Below are positions 1-7,514 of a stretch of DNA of 64,000 nucleotides, one piece after another; the stretch's first letter is position 1, and every line of letters begins with the position of its first letter. Made by a program: the position numbers and the translations under genes. The stretch lies in contig NZ_CP171729.1 of assembly GCF_043769475.1 (NCBI RefSeq), forward strand, positions 4,340,001 to 4,404,000. The letters run 5' to 3'. Source of the DNA: Allomesorhizobium sp043769475. GTDB taxonomy: Bacteria > Pseudomonadota > Alphaproteobacteria > Rhizobiales > Rhizobiaceae. Below the pieces are notes generated by a model. It saw nothing but the letters and a program-made list of their open reading frames with translations, searched no databases and was not told the origin of the DNA.

Positions 1-585
1 CGCGAAGCCGTTCTTGCGCGAGAGCAGTCCCGAGCCATAGGCCGAAAGCCAGACTGCGGGCCCGGCGAAGATCATCACCAGGAGGCTTGCGACCCAGCCG
101 GTCGGATAACCGCCGGTCGCGAGCGAAGGCAGTTTCAGCACCATGTCGCCGAAAACGCCGCCCAGCCCGGACGGGAGCGGCCAAGTCGGGGGCGCGGACA
201 CGCAGCCGGCGATCGCCGCATAGAGCAGGGATGCGCCGAACCATGCCAGGGCGCGACGCGGCATGCGATCGACGCCGCGCGCGGTGGCGAAAAAGAACGC
301 CCAGATCACGGCGGGCACGAGCGCGGCGACGGCAGACAGCCCGTAGAACTGCATGGCGAGATCGGAGAACACCGCGCCGGGATAGCCCATGGCGTTGGTA
401 ACCGGGTTGTCGGTGGCGTGGCTGAAACTGGGATCGGCGACGTTCCACGTGCCGAGGCTGGCGAGGCCGAAGGCGACGGCGGCCAAAAGCGCCAGGCCTG
501 CCGCCCGGCCGACCTGCCGGCGTGCGAATGCCTGAAAGCCATGCCCCGTATTATCGGTCAGCGCGAAATGTGTGGCTGAACGCAT
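1..585 (-). CDS. ftsK: DNA translocase FtsK, N-terminal part (runs off the window)
   Basis: The 195 visible codons start at an ATG at 585 and stay open to the window edge, so the C-terminal motor lies outside. The N-terminus is a short hydrophilic tail, then hydrophobic segments at about residues 28-46, 80-101, 113-129 and 163-184, the four-helix membrane anchor of FtsK/SpoIIIE. The family pumps chromosome dimers through the division septum and helps assemble the divisome. The assignment rests on this anchor and on my recollection of the N-terminal sequence in rhizobial FtsK, without the ATPase domain to confirm it. A CtrA-like box lies about 80 bases upstream of the start. Confidence 0.75.
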   Translation of the reverse strand, partial: MRSATHFALTDNTGHGFQAFARRQVGRAAGLALLAAVAFGLASLGTWNVADPSFSHATDNPVTNAMGYPGAVFSDLAMQFYGLSAVAALVPAVIWAFFFATARGVDRMPRRALAWFGASLLYAAIAGCVSAPPTWPLPSGLGGVFGDMVLKLPSLATGGYPTGWVASLLVMIFAGPAVWLSAYGSGLLSRKNGFA

Positions 586-664
586 GCCGTTCCCCGTCCG
601 CAAATTTATGGCGCCCGACGACAAGCCTCGGGCAGATTCGGCCCCCAGCCTATCGGGGGGAAGG

Positions 665-683
665 TTAAGGCCGCATTAACCAT
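665..683. promoter_or_regulatory. Putative CtrA binding site upstream of ftsK
   Basis: The sequence shows TTAA (665-668), seven bases, TTAA (676-679), then CCAT, matching the alphaproteobacterial CtrA consensus TTAA-N7-TTAA and the TTAACCAT half-site. It also forms an inverted repeat, GGTTAA-N7-TTAACC (663-681). It lies 80 bp upstream of the leftward ftsK start, and ftsK is a cell-cycle gene of the kind CtrA controls. The motif match is direct; binding is inferred. Confidence 0.55.
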
Positions 684-833
684 GCATCTTGCCCCTGGGG
701 CGCATGCTCGCGCTTCCGGCCACGGAACGGCGCATTGTCGCTGATCGCGGCTTGATGGTTCTTGCCGAAAGGGCGGCCCGGGCGGCCGAACGCGCGAACA
801 TGCTGCGTCCGATCCGCCCGGCAGGTCAGGCGC

Positions 834-1118
834 CTAGCACGGTGCGGTGTAGATCGAGCCGTCCGAACGCCGGTATTGGCAATACTGCGGACGTGGAGTG
901 GTCGCAGTACCTACGGCAGCGCCAAGAAGTGCACCGGCGCCGGCGCCCACGACCGTTGACTTGGTGTTGCCGCCGATGGCCTGGCCGGCGAGAGCGCCAA
1001 CGCCAGCGCCCACTAATGCACCGGTACCGGCGCGCTGCTGCTGTTCGCTCGTTGCGCAACCGGCGAGCGACATCGCCAGAAGGGTGGAGGCGACAACGGC
1101 AAGCTTGCGAGATCTCAT
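834..1118 (-). CDS. Glycine-zipper outer-membrane lipoprotein (2TM/YMGG-like)
   Basis: A 94-residue protein with a basic N-terminus, a hydrophobic stretch and the lipobox LAGC (Cys21), so it should be lipidated and exported. Residues about 31-75 are a run of Gly/Ala helices (GALVGAGVGALAGQAIGG and a second copy), the glycine-zipper pattern of Rick_17kDa/YMGG surface antigens. The C-terminus carries two cysteines (QYCQYR and TAPC). A GAGGAG ribosome site seven bases upstream fixes the ATG at 1118 rather than a longer reading from 1241. Function is unknown beyond a likely structural or envelope-stress role. Confidence 0.8.
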   Translation of the reverse strand: MRSRKLAVVASTLLAMSLAGCATSEQQQRAGTGALVGAGVGALAGQAIGGNTKSTVVGAGAGALLGAAVGTATTPRPQYCQYRRSDGSIYTAPC

Positions 1119-1255
1119 GATACTGCTCCTCGAATATGCCCACCCTTGCCGGATAGTTCGACAATCGGCGTCCAGCGTCAACCTCGTGTTGACGATCGCG
1201 CCTCGAAGTCCTTGGATCTGCGGGACATGGTACATTTTCAAGGGAACCGAGAGAC

Positions 1256-1282
1256 AAAAAGAACCCGGCCGGAGCCGGGTTC
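1256..1282 (-). terminator. Intrinsic terminator, probably for glnK-amtB
   Basis: Positions 1261-1269 and 1274-1282 form a perfect 9-bp stem (GAACCCGGC/GCCGGGTTC) with a CGGA loop. On the minus strand it is followed by five T (1256-1260). It sits about 75 bp downstream of the amtB stop in the direction of transcription. Confidence 0.75.
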
Positions 1283-1323
1283 AGGTGCGGGAGACTTGAT
1301 TGCCGCCCGACGGGATTCGCAAA

Positions 1324-1350
1324 CGATGGGCGCGGCAGCCGCGCCCATCG
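1324..1350. repeat. 27-bp near-perfect palindrome just after amtB
   Basis: Two 13-base arms (1324-1336 and 1338-1350) are exact reverse complements around a single central base. The stem lies directly beyond the amtB stop codon and before the T-tailed terminator hairpin. It has no T run of its own, so it may protect the mRNA 3' end or act as a first pause hairpin. Confidence 0.6.
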
Positions 1351-1357
1351 CAGAACC

Positions 1358-2782
1358 TTACGAGTGGTATGCCACTTCGCCATGCGAGGTGAGATCAAGG
1401 CCTTCCATCTCGACCTCGGGGGTCGGACGCAGCCCAACGATCAGGTCGACGATCTTATAGAGGATCGCGCTGCCGATGCCCGACCAAAGCAGCGTGACCG
1501 CGACGCCCTTGAACTGCGCCCACACCTGGGTGGACACGCCGGCATAGCCCGCCGCGAAGTCGGCCGTCGAATAGTCAACGATACCGGCGCCGCCGAGGGC
1601 GGGATTGACCAGAATGCCGGTGCCGAGCGCGCCGATGATGCCGCCGATGCAATGGATGCCGAACACGTCGAGGCTATCGTCGTAATTGAACGTGTTCTTC
1701 ACCACCGAGACAAAGAAATAGCAGCCGCAGGTCGCCACGATGCCGAGTACGATCGCGCCCATCGGGCCGGCAAAGCCGGCCGCCGGCGTGACGGCGACGA
1801 GGCCGGTGACCGCGCCGGAAACGGCGCCCAGCATCGAGGCCTTTCCGCGCAGAAGCGTTTCCAGAATTATCCAGGTCACCGCCGCGGCGGCGGTCGCCAC
1901 GAAAGTGTTGATCATCGCCAGCACGGCATAGGCATTGGCCTCGAGGTTGGAGCCAGCGTTGAAGCCGAACCAGCCGACCCAAAGCAGCGAGGCGCCGACC
2001 ATGGTGAGCGTCATGGAGTGCGGCGCCATGACGTCCTTCTTGTAGCCGATGCGCTTGCCGATCATGATCGCGCCGACGAGGCCTGCAATGCCGGCATTGA
2101 TGTGAACGACGGTGCCGCCGGCGAAGTCGATGGCGCCGAAGCCGAAGATCAATCCGGACGGATCCGAATAAGCGCTCGGGCCGCCCCAGAACCAGACCAT
2201 ATGGGCGATGGGGAAGTAGATGAATGTCAACCACAGGATCACGAACAGGACCACGGCCGAGAATTTGACACGCTCGGCGAAGGCGCCGACGATAAGGGCG
2301 GGCGTGATCGCCGCGAACGTCATCTGGAAGACGACGAACACCAGTTCGGGAATAGCGACGCCCTTGGTGAAGGTTTCGGAAAGCGTGGTCACGTCGACGC
2401 CGGAGAGAAAGACCTTCGAAAACCCGCCGAAGAAGGCGTTGCCTGCGGTGAAGGTCAGACTGTAGCCGTAAGCGACCCAGATGATCATCGCCACGCAGGT
2501 GATGGTAAAGACCTGCATCAGCACCGAAAGCATGTTCTTGACGCGTACGAGGCCGCCATAGAAGAGGGCCAGACCCGGGATCGTCATCAAGAGGACGAGC
2601 ACCGTGGAGATCATCATCCAGGTGGTATCGCCCTTGTCGACGGTGAAAGCAGGGGCGGCGGCCTCGGCTGCGGCAGGCGCGGTTTCCTGCGCGAAAGCGG
2701 CGAGTGTGCCAAAGGCCCCTAAAGCCAGCGCGCCGAGAACGGCGGTGCGCGCCAGCGGCGCAAAACTTTCTGAAATTTTCAT
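1358..2782 (-). CDS. amtB: Ammonium transporter AmtB
   Basis: A 474-residue inner-membrane ammonium channel of the Amt/Rh family. It opens with a cleavable signal peptide (about residues 1-30, ending near AAFAQ) and an Ala-rich linker, then eleven or so hydrophobic helices. The paired pore histidines are visible in VVHINAGIAG and FGIHCIGGIIG. The ATG at 2782 is preferred because GGAGA precedes it at normal spacing; the open frame extends to 2941 without a better site. It lies 25 bp downstream of glnK on the same strand, the usual glnK-amtB operon, in which the PII protein plugs the channel when nitrogen is plentiful. Confidence 0.97.
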   Translation of the reverse strand: MKISESFAPLARTAVLGALALGAFGTLAAFAQETAPAAAEAAAPAFTVDKGDTTWMMISTVLVLLMTIPGLALFYGGLVRVKNMLSVLMQVFTITCVAMIIWVAYGYSLTFTAGNAFFGGFSKVFLSGVDVTTLSETFTKGVAIPELVFVVFQMTFAAITPALIVGAFAERVKFSAVVLFVILWLTFIYFPIAHMVWFWGGPSAYSDPSGLIFGFGAIDFAGGTVVHINAGIAGLVGAIMIGKRIGYKKDVMAPHSMTLTMVGASLLWVGWFGFNAGSNLEANAYAVLAMINTFVATAAAAVTWIILETLLRGKASMLGAVSGAVTGLVAVTPAAGFAGPMGAIVLGIVATCGCYFFVSVVKNTFNYDDSLDVFGIHCIGGIIGALGTGILVNPALGGAGIVDYSTADFAAGYAGVSTQVWAQFKGVAVTLLWSGIGSAILYKIVDLIVGLRPTPEVEMEGLDLTSHGEVAYHS

Positions 2783-2807
2783 TGGTGTCTCCATGACTGC
2801 TGGCGGC

Positions 2808-3146
2808 TCAAAGCGCGTCTGTGTCTGTTTCGCCGGTGCGGATGCGCACGGCCTGATCGATAGAGAAGACGAAGATTTTTCCGTCGCCGATCTGCCCGGT
2901 CTTGGCCGCGGCGGTGATCGCTTCGACGGCCTTGTCGACAAGATCGGTTGCGACCGCGACTTCGATCTTGATCTTCGGCAGGAAGCTGACCGCGTATTCG
3001 GCCCCGCGATAAATTTCAGTATGCCCCTTCTGCCGCCCGTAGCCTTTGACTTCGGTGACGGTCAGGCCCTGTATCCCGACATTGGTGAGCGCTTCGCGCA
3101 CCTCGTCGAGCTTGAACGGCTTGATGATTGCCATCACGATTTTCAT
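2808..3146 (-). CDS. glnK: Nitrogen regulatory protein PII (GlnK)
   Basis: A 112-residue PII signal protein, the standard family length. The T-loop is intact, with the uridylylation tyrosine at residue 51 in YRGAEYAVSF, and the C-terminal signature GQIGDGKIFVF is present. PII trimers sense ATP/ADP and 2-oxoglutarate and, when deuridylylated, bind AmtB. The gene is first in an operon with amtB, which favours GlnK over GlnB. A sigma-54-type promoter lies about 90 bp upstream, consistent with NtrC-dependent induction under nitrogen limitation. Confidence 0.96.
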   Translation of the reverse strand: MKIVMAIIKPFKLDEVREALTNVGIQGLTVTEVKGYGRQKGHTEIYRGAEYAVSFLPKIKIEVAVATDLVDKAVEAITAAAKTGQIGDGKIFVFSIDQAVRIRTGETDTDAL

Positions 3147-3232
3147 AAGGTTTCACCCTTTGCTGATGCGGTCCCCCGCGATTGCGTGACATCGCCGAGC
3201 CGCCTGAGGCAGCCGATGAGTACTGGGCGCAA

Positions 3233-3248
3233 TTCAAGCTCCGTGCCA
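3233..3248 (-). promoter_or_regulatory. Sigma-54 (RpoN) type -24/-12 promoter for glnK-amtB
   Basis: On the minus strand this reads TGGCACGGAGCTTGAA. The consensus is TGGCAC-N5-TTGC(A/T): the -24 element and spacing are exact, and the only departure is GA for GC at -12. It lies 87 bp upstream of the glnK start in the right orientation. I saw no convincing NtrC palindrome upstream. Confidence 0.65.
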
Positions 3249-3337
3249 ACTGGCGCGGCGCTGCATTAACCGATTGTAAATCAACGGGATGCGGGATTTC
3301 GCCGGTCCGGACCGGGCTGGCGCCACGGCCTAACTGC

Positions 3338-3371
3338 CTAAAAAATAGGCAAATTTTAAAATTTGCCTATT
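3338..3371 (-). terminator. AT-rich intrinsic terminator of tesB
   Basis: Positions 3344-3371 form a perfect 28-base palindrome (14-base arms around TTTT/AAAA) followed on the minus strand by a T run (3340-3345). The palindrome includes the tesB stop codon, so coding end and terminator overlap. It is strikingly AT-rich against its surroundings. Confidence 0.7.
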
Positions 3372-4242
3372 CGGCGGGCGAATGCCTCAATCGTATCAGG
3401 CCCTCCTGGGCGACGGAGGCGATCAGCGTGCCGTCCTGCCCATAAAGTGCGCCGCGGGTAAAGCCGCGCGAGCCCTGCGATGACGGGCTGTCCTGCGTAT
3501 AAAGGATCCAGCCGTCGAGTCTGTGCGGACGATGGAACCACATCGCATGGTCGAGGCTCGCCGCCTGGATGTCCGGGTCGAACACCGCCCGTCCGTGCGC
3601 GAAGGTCGAGGTGTCGAGCAGCGTCATGTCGGAAAGATATGCAAGCACGGCCGCCTGCGTGGCCCTGTCGGCCGGAACCGGCCCCGCGGTCCGGATCCAG
3701 ATCTTCTGTTCCGGCGCGAGCTTTTCGCGGCTCGTATAGTGCTCCAGCATCACCGGCTTCATGTCTATCGGCCGGTCGCGCTCCCAATAACGCCTGATGC
3801 CCTCCGGCACCGCGTCACCGAACTTTCCGATCAGTTCCTGTTGCGTCATCAGTGAGTCGGGCGGCGGCACGTCGAGCGGCATCGGCACCTGGTGCTCCAG
3901 GCCTTGCTCGTCACCCTGGAAGGAGGCCTCCAGCGAAAAGATCGCGTGGCCATGCTGGATGGCCACCACCCGGCGGGTGGTGAAACTGCCGCCGTCGCGG
4001 ATGCGGTCGACCTCGTAGATGATCGGCACCTTGGTATCGCCGGGCCGCATGAAATAGCCGTGCAGCGAATGCACGTGCCGCTCCGGCGTCACGGTGCGTT
4101 GCGCGGCGACAAGCGCCTGCGCGATCGTCTGCCCGCCGAACACTCTTTGCCAGTCGAGCTTGGGACTGCGGCCACGATAGAGGTTGTGTTCCAGCTTCTC
4201 GAGGTCGAGAATGGATAAAAGCTCTTGCATGGCCGCCGTCAT
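3367..4242 (-). CDS. tesB: Acyl-CoA thioesterase II
   Basis: A 291-residue double-hotdog thioesterase, close to the usual 286-290 of TesB. It hydrolyses medium- and long-chain acyl-CoAs to free fatty acid and CoA. Family landmarks include the N-terminal LEHNLYRGRSPK, FGGQTIAQAL, HSLHGYFMRPGD and the C-terminal HAMWFHRP motif beside the catalytic Asp. The ATG at 4242 is chosen because GAGGGG lies five to six bases upstream; a second ATG at 4230 is possible. It is divergent from the UbiH-family gene, with 94 bp between the starts, and ends in an AT-rich terminator. Confidence 0.93.
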   Translation of the reverse strand: MTAAMQELLSILDLEKLEHNLYRGRSPKLDWQRVFGGQTIAQALVAAQRTVTPERHVHSLHGYFMRPGDTKVPIIYEVDRIRDGGSFTTRRVVAIQHGHAIFSLEASFQGDEQGLEHQVPMPLDVPPPDSLMTQQELIGKFGDAVPEGIRRYWERDRPIDMKPVMLEHYTSREKLAPEQKIWIRTAGPVPADRATQAAVLAYLSDMTLLDTSTFAHGRAVFDPDIQAASLDHAMWFHRPHRLDGWILYTQDSPSSQGSRGFTRGALYGQDGTLIASVAQEGLIRLRHSPAE

Positions 4243-4336
4243 TTTGGCCCCTCGGAACCGCTTGAAATCAAGCCGGTTTCGAACAGGAACGACCCGGCGA
4301 GTCAAGCGGGCCCGGAAAAGACGAAGGATGACGGCA

Positions 4337-5581
4337 ATGCCACATGGAAAATCAGCTGAAGAAAGGCCGCCTCTGGACGTGATGGTGGCGGGAGCGGGTT
4401 ATGTCGGGCTGGCGGCCGCGGTTTCGATGAAGCAGGCGCGGCCGCATCTGGCGGTCGCCGTGGTGGACGCCGCGCCCGAAGGCGCATGGGAGAAGGACGC
4501 CCGCGCCTCGGCAATCGCAGCAGCCGCCTGCCGCATGCTGGGGCGGCTCGGGTGCTGGGACGAGATCGCCCCGGAGGCGCAACCCATCAACGACATGATC
4601 GTGACCGATTCGCGCACCGGGGATCCTGTGCGGCCCGTATTTCTGACTTTCGGCGGCGAGGCCGTTTCCGGCGAGCCGTTCGCGCATATGGTCACCAATC
4701 GCGCCCTCAACGGCGCGCTGCGCCGGCGAGCCGCCGAACTCGGCATAGACATGATCGAGGGCGTAGCCGTGCGCGCCTTCGAGACCGGCATCGCCAATGT
4801 CCTGGTGCATCTGGCCGACGGCATCACCCTCGCAGCAAGGCTGCTGGTCGCAGCCGACGGCGTCAATTCGCGGCTGCGGGACATGGCCGGAATCAAGACG
4901 GTGAAGTGGGAGTACGGACAGTCCGGCATCGTCTGCACCGTGGCACACGAGCGGCCGCACAACGGACGGGCCGAGGAGCATTTCCTGCCGGCCGGGCCGT
5001 TCGCTATTCTGCCGCTGAAAGGCAACCGCTCGTCGATTGTCTGGACCGAGCGGACGGCGGATGCCGAAAAGCTGATCAATGGAGACGAACTGGTGTTCGA
5101 GATCGAACTCGAACAGCGCTTCGGCCTGAAACTTGGCGAAATCCGCGTCGAGGACAAGCCCCGCGCCTGGCCGCTCGGCCTGACCCTGGCGCGAGCCTTC
5201 GTGAAACCGCGCTTCGCGCTGTGCGGCGACGCCGCGCACGGCATCCATCCGATCGCCGGGCAGGGTCTCAATCTCGGTTTTAAAGACGCGGCCGCGCTTG
5301 CCGAGACTGTCGTCGAGGCAGACCGGCTCGGGCAGGACATCGGCGCGCTCGACGTCTTGCAGCGCTATGAACGCTGGCGCCGGTTCGACACGGTGCAGAT
5401 GGGCATAACCACAGATGTGCTGAACCGGCTGTTCTCGAACGATTTCGCGCCTTTGCGCACCGTTCGCGACATCGGGCTGGGACTGGTCGACCGGATGCCC
5501 GCGATCAAGGGTTTCTTCATCCGCCAGGCTTCCGGCCTGTCGGGCGGCATGCCGCGCCTGCTCAGGGGCGAGCCGATCTGA
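4337..5581 (+). CDS. UbiH/UbiF/VisC/COQ6-family FAD-dependent hydroxylase
   Basis: A 414-residue flavoprotein monooxygenase of the ubiquinone-biosynthesis hydroxylase family. The N-terminal dinucleotide fold shows the GxGxxG pattern in VAGAGYVGLAAA. The second FAD motif is CGDAAHGIHPIAGQGLNLGF near residues 293-313, the UbiH/COQ6 signature. These enzymes hydroxylate the aromatic ring of ubiquinone precursors using O2 and reduced FAD at the membrane. An ATG at 4328 is also in frame, but AAGGA sits directly against it and nine bases before 4337, so 4337 is preferred. Which ring position it modifies cannot be told from sequence; rhizobial annotations often call it a ubiquinone biosynthesis hydroxylase. 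Confidence 0.88.
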   Translation: MPHGKSAEERPPLDVMVAGAGYVGLAAAVSMKQARPHLAVAVVDAAPEGAWEKDARASAIAAAACRMLGRLGCWDEIAPEAQPINDMIVTDSRTGDPVRPVFLTFGGEAVSGEPFAHMVTNRALNGALRRRAAELGIDMIEGVAVRAFETGIANVLVHLADGITLAARLLVAADGVNSRLRDMAGIKTVKWEYGQSGIVCTVAHERPHNGRAEEHFLPAGPFAILPLKGNRSSIVWTERTADAEKLINGDELVFEIELEQRFGLKLGEIRVEDKPRAWPLGLTLARAFVKPRFALCGDAAHGIHPIAGQGLNLGFKDAAALAETVVEADRLGQDIGALDVLQRYERWRRFDTVQMGITTDVLNRLFSNDFAPLRTVRDIGLGLVDRMPAIKGFFIRQASGLSGGMPRLLRGEPI

Positions 5582-5701
5582 CCCGGCGGCCGGGGCGAAT
5601 GTATCCTGACACCGGGCTGTCAGGTACTTGGCGAAGGGGTAGTTGGCGAACTGGCAAGAGCTTCTGTAGTTGAAGCTTGTCTCAACAACGGAGAAACGCC
5701 G

Positions 5702-6055
5702 ATGACCACCGCAGCGCTTGCCAAGGATTTCACGGAGCTTCTCAAGCAGGGCAACGACGAAGCCGCCGCCGCGAAGTACAATGCCGACGACATTGTCAGC
5801 TATGAAGCCATGGAGGGCCCGATGGCTGTCTGCCACGGCAAGGAGGCTATAAAGCGGAAGGGCGATTGGTGGCGTGCGAACCACGAAGTGCACGGCGGTT
5901 CGGTCGAGGGTCCCTACGTCAACGGCGATCAATTCGCCGTCCGTTTCAAGTACGACATTACGCCCAAAGCGACCGGCGAGCGTGTCGTGGTGGATGAGGT
6001 TGGCGTGTATACGGTCAAAGGCGGTAAGATTAGCGAAGAGCGCTTCTTCTATTAG
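5702..6055 (+). CDS. SnoaL-like (NTF2-fold) small protein
   Basis: A 117-residue protein with the SnoaL/NTF2 cone-fold layout: an N-terminal helix (DFTELLKQGNDEAAAAKY), a variable loop, a KEAI helix, then three beta strands ending in EVGVYTVKGGKISEERFFY. The C-terminal pattern, in which a strand ends in an aromatic run after GGKI, is typical of SnoaL-like domain proteins. The family includes cyclases, isomerases and many of unknown role, so the substrate is not predictable. Start ATG at 5702 has GGAG about eight bases upstream. It stands alone between ubiH and osmC and ends in a terminator at 6085. Confidence 0.82.
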   Translation: MTTAALAKDFTELLKQGNDEAAAAKYNADDIVSYEAMEGPMAVCHGKEAIKRKGDWWRANHEVHGGSVEGPYVNGDQFAVRFKYDITPKATGERVVVDEVGVYTVKGGKISEERFFY

Positions 6056-6084
6056 GAGCAGATAGACGACATCGCTAAGAGCCG

Positions 6085-6126
6085 AGCCCGCCGCTCCGGG
6101 AGGCTGGAGCGCCGGGCTTCCCTTTC
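6085..6126 (+). terminator. Intrinsic terminator after the SnoaL-like gene
   Basis: AGCCCG-C-CGCTCC (6085-6097) pairs with GGAGCG-C-CGGGCT (6106-6118), a 12-bp stem with one C-C mismatch, followed by a pyrimidine tail TTCCCTTTCT. Confidence 0.6.
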
Positions 6127-6264
6127 TGTGCTATCGCGGTCGAGCGGGCTCCGGCGCCTGCACATTTCAGAAAATTGCAACGCGCTTGTAGCTTGCGTGA
6201 AGCCAAGCGTTATATTGCACCCGTGGCCGCGGCGCCGGCCCCAACTCAGCCCAGGGAGATTTCG

Positions 6265-6690
6265 ATGGACCGACACGCAACAGCCGTCTGGAAAGGCGCA
6301 CTGAAAGATGGTTCGGGCACGCTCAACAGCCAGAGCGGCGCAATCGCAAAGCTGCCCTATTCGTTCAAGGGCCGATTCGAGGACGAAAGCGGCAAGTCGG
6401 GCACCAATCCGGAGGAGCTGATCGCCGCCGCCCATGCCGGCTGCTACGCCATGCAGCTTTCACACTTCCTGGCCGAGAACGGCACGCCCGCGGAAAATCT
6501 CGACGCCAAGGCGGTGGTCACGCTGGTTCCCGGTACAGGCATCACCGGCAGCGCGCTGACGCTGGTCGGCACTGTGCCCGGCATCGACGAGGCGAAATTC
6601 AAGGAACTGGCGGAAAAAGCCAAGGCGGAATGCCCGGTGTCCAAGGCGCTCGGCGCGATCAACGTTTCGCTGAATGCCCGCCTCGGCTGA
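6265..6690 (+). CDS. OsmC-family peroxiredoxin
   Basis: A 141-residue OsmC/Ohr-fold protein that would reduce organic hydroperoxides. Both redox cysteines are present: Cys60 in HAGCYAMQLS and Cys123 in AECPVSKAL. The opening RHATAVWKGALKDGSGTL and the NPEELIAAAHAGC block are characteristic of the OsmC branch rather than Ohr. The strong AGGGAG site seven bases before 6265 fixes the start. It is single-gene, bounded downstream by a bidirectional terminator shared with the convergent msrA, another oxidative-stress gene. Confidence 0.93.
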   Translation: MDRHATAVWKGALKDGSGTLNSQSGAIAKLPYSFKGRFEDESGKSGTNPEELIAAAHAGCYAMQLSHFLAENGTPAENLDAKAVVTLVPGTGITGSALTLVGTVPGIDEAKFKELAEKAKAECPVSKALGAINVSLNARLG

Positions 6691-6706
6691 GCGATAGATC
6701 CAAATG

Positions 6707-6742
6707 AAAACGGGCGCTCGATACGGGCGCCCGTTTTGTTTT
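6707..6742. terminator. Bidirectional terminator between osmC-family gene and msrA
   Basis: AAAACGGGCGC (6707-6717) pairs with GCGCCCGTTTT (6727-6737), followed by GTTTTCC on the plus strand and with a T-equivalent tract on the minus strand. It serves two convergent genes. Confidence 0.8.
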
Positions 6743-6755
6743 CCATCCTGGCGCG

Positions 6756-7358
6756 TCAGTGGCTCGCAATGCCTTGGTGCGCGGCCTTGCCCCAAAGCTC
6801 CTCGAGGCGCGCATCGCGACCGCAGGCGCTGCGGTAGTATGTGTAGCGGAGCGGGTTCTTCTTGTAATAATCGAGGTGATAGCCTTCGGCCTGCCAGAAG
6901 GCGCCGGCCGACTCGATCGGCGTGACGATGGGCCGGCCTAGCGCGGCTTCGGCTTCCGCTTTGGATTTCTCGGCCGCGGCCTTCTGGGCCTTGTCGGTCA
7001 CATAGATGGCGGTGGTATAAGCGTGGCCGCGATCGCAGAACTGGCCGCCATCGTCGGTCGGGTCGACAGAACGGAAAAACACGTCCACGAGCTTATCGAA
7101 ACTCGTCCTGGCCGGGTCAAACTCGATCTTCACCACTTCGCGATGGCCTTCATGGTTCTGGTAAGTAGGGTTCTGCAGCGTTCCACCCGAATAGCCCGAA
7201 GTCGTCGAGATCACGCCCGGCACATGGTCGAAATCGCTTTCGACGCACCAGAAGCAGCCGCCGGCGAATATGGCGGTCTGCGTTTCAGCCATTGCGGGCT
7301 GAGCCTGCAGTCCGGCGGCGAGGGCGAACGCGCTCATGCTAAGAAACTTGGCAAACAT
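6756..7358 (-). CDS. msrA: Peptide methionine sulfoxide reductase MsrA, exported form
   Basis: A 200-residue MsrA that reduces the S-epimer of methionine sulfoxide in proteins. The catalytic cysteine is Cys35 in GGCFWCVE, followed by GYSGG and the YHLDYY block. The N-terminus MFAKFLSMSAFALAAGLQAQ ends in an AMA cleavage pattern, so this copy is probably periplasmic. The ATG at 7358 is preferred over an upstream in-frame start at 7397 because AGGAG sits eight to nine bases before it and the signal peptide begins there. It converges on the OsmC-family gene, another oxidative-damage protein. Confidence 0.94.
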   Translation of the reverse strand: MFAKFLSMSAFALAAGLQAQPAMAETQTAIFAGGCFWCVESDFDHVPGVISTTSGYSGGTLQNPTYQNHEGHREVVKIEFDPARTSFDKLVDVFFRSVDPTDDGGQFCDRGHAYTTAIYVTDKAQKAAAEKSKAEAEAALGRPIVTPIESAGAFWQAEGYHLDYYKKNPLRYTYYRSACGRDARLEELWGKAAHQGIASH

Positions 7359-7514
7359 CCGCGGAATCTCCTCTTCCCTGGGGAAGACGTAAAGCAACGG
7401 CGCGATGTTGCAAATGCAGGCCGCAACAAACCTGCGTGATCGCCGGCGGGCCGGAAATCAGCCGATTGTGAAGATCGTTGGCTGGCCCGCCGTGTTCCGG
7501 CTGGATCATCTGAT

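Noticed and set aside
1364..2722. 452-codon plus-strand frame opposite amtB
   Set aside because: Its product is low-complexity Asp/Arg/Gly/His-rich sequence typical of antisense frames in GC-rich genes; amtB on the other strand is unmistakable.
5605..5624. CCTGACA-N6-TGTCAGG hairpin after the UbiH-family gene as a terminator
   Set aside because: Only seven base pairs and no T tail; could be incidental.
4352..5932. 526-codon minus-strand frame opposite the UbiH-family gene
   Set aside because: No domain resemblance; it runs through the real gene and the next gene's start.
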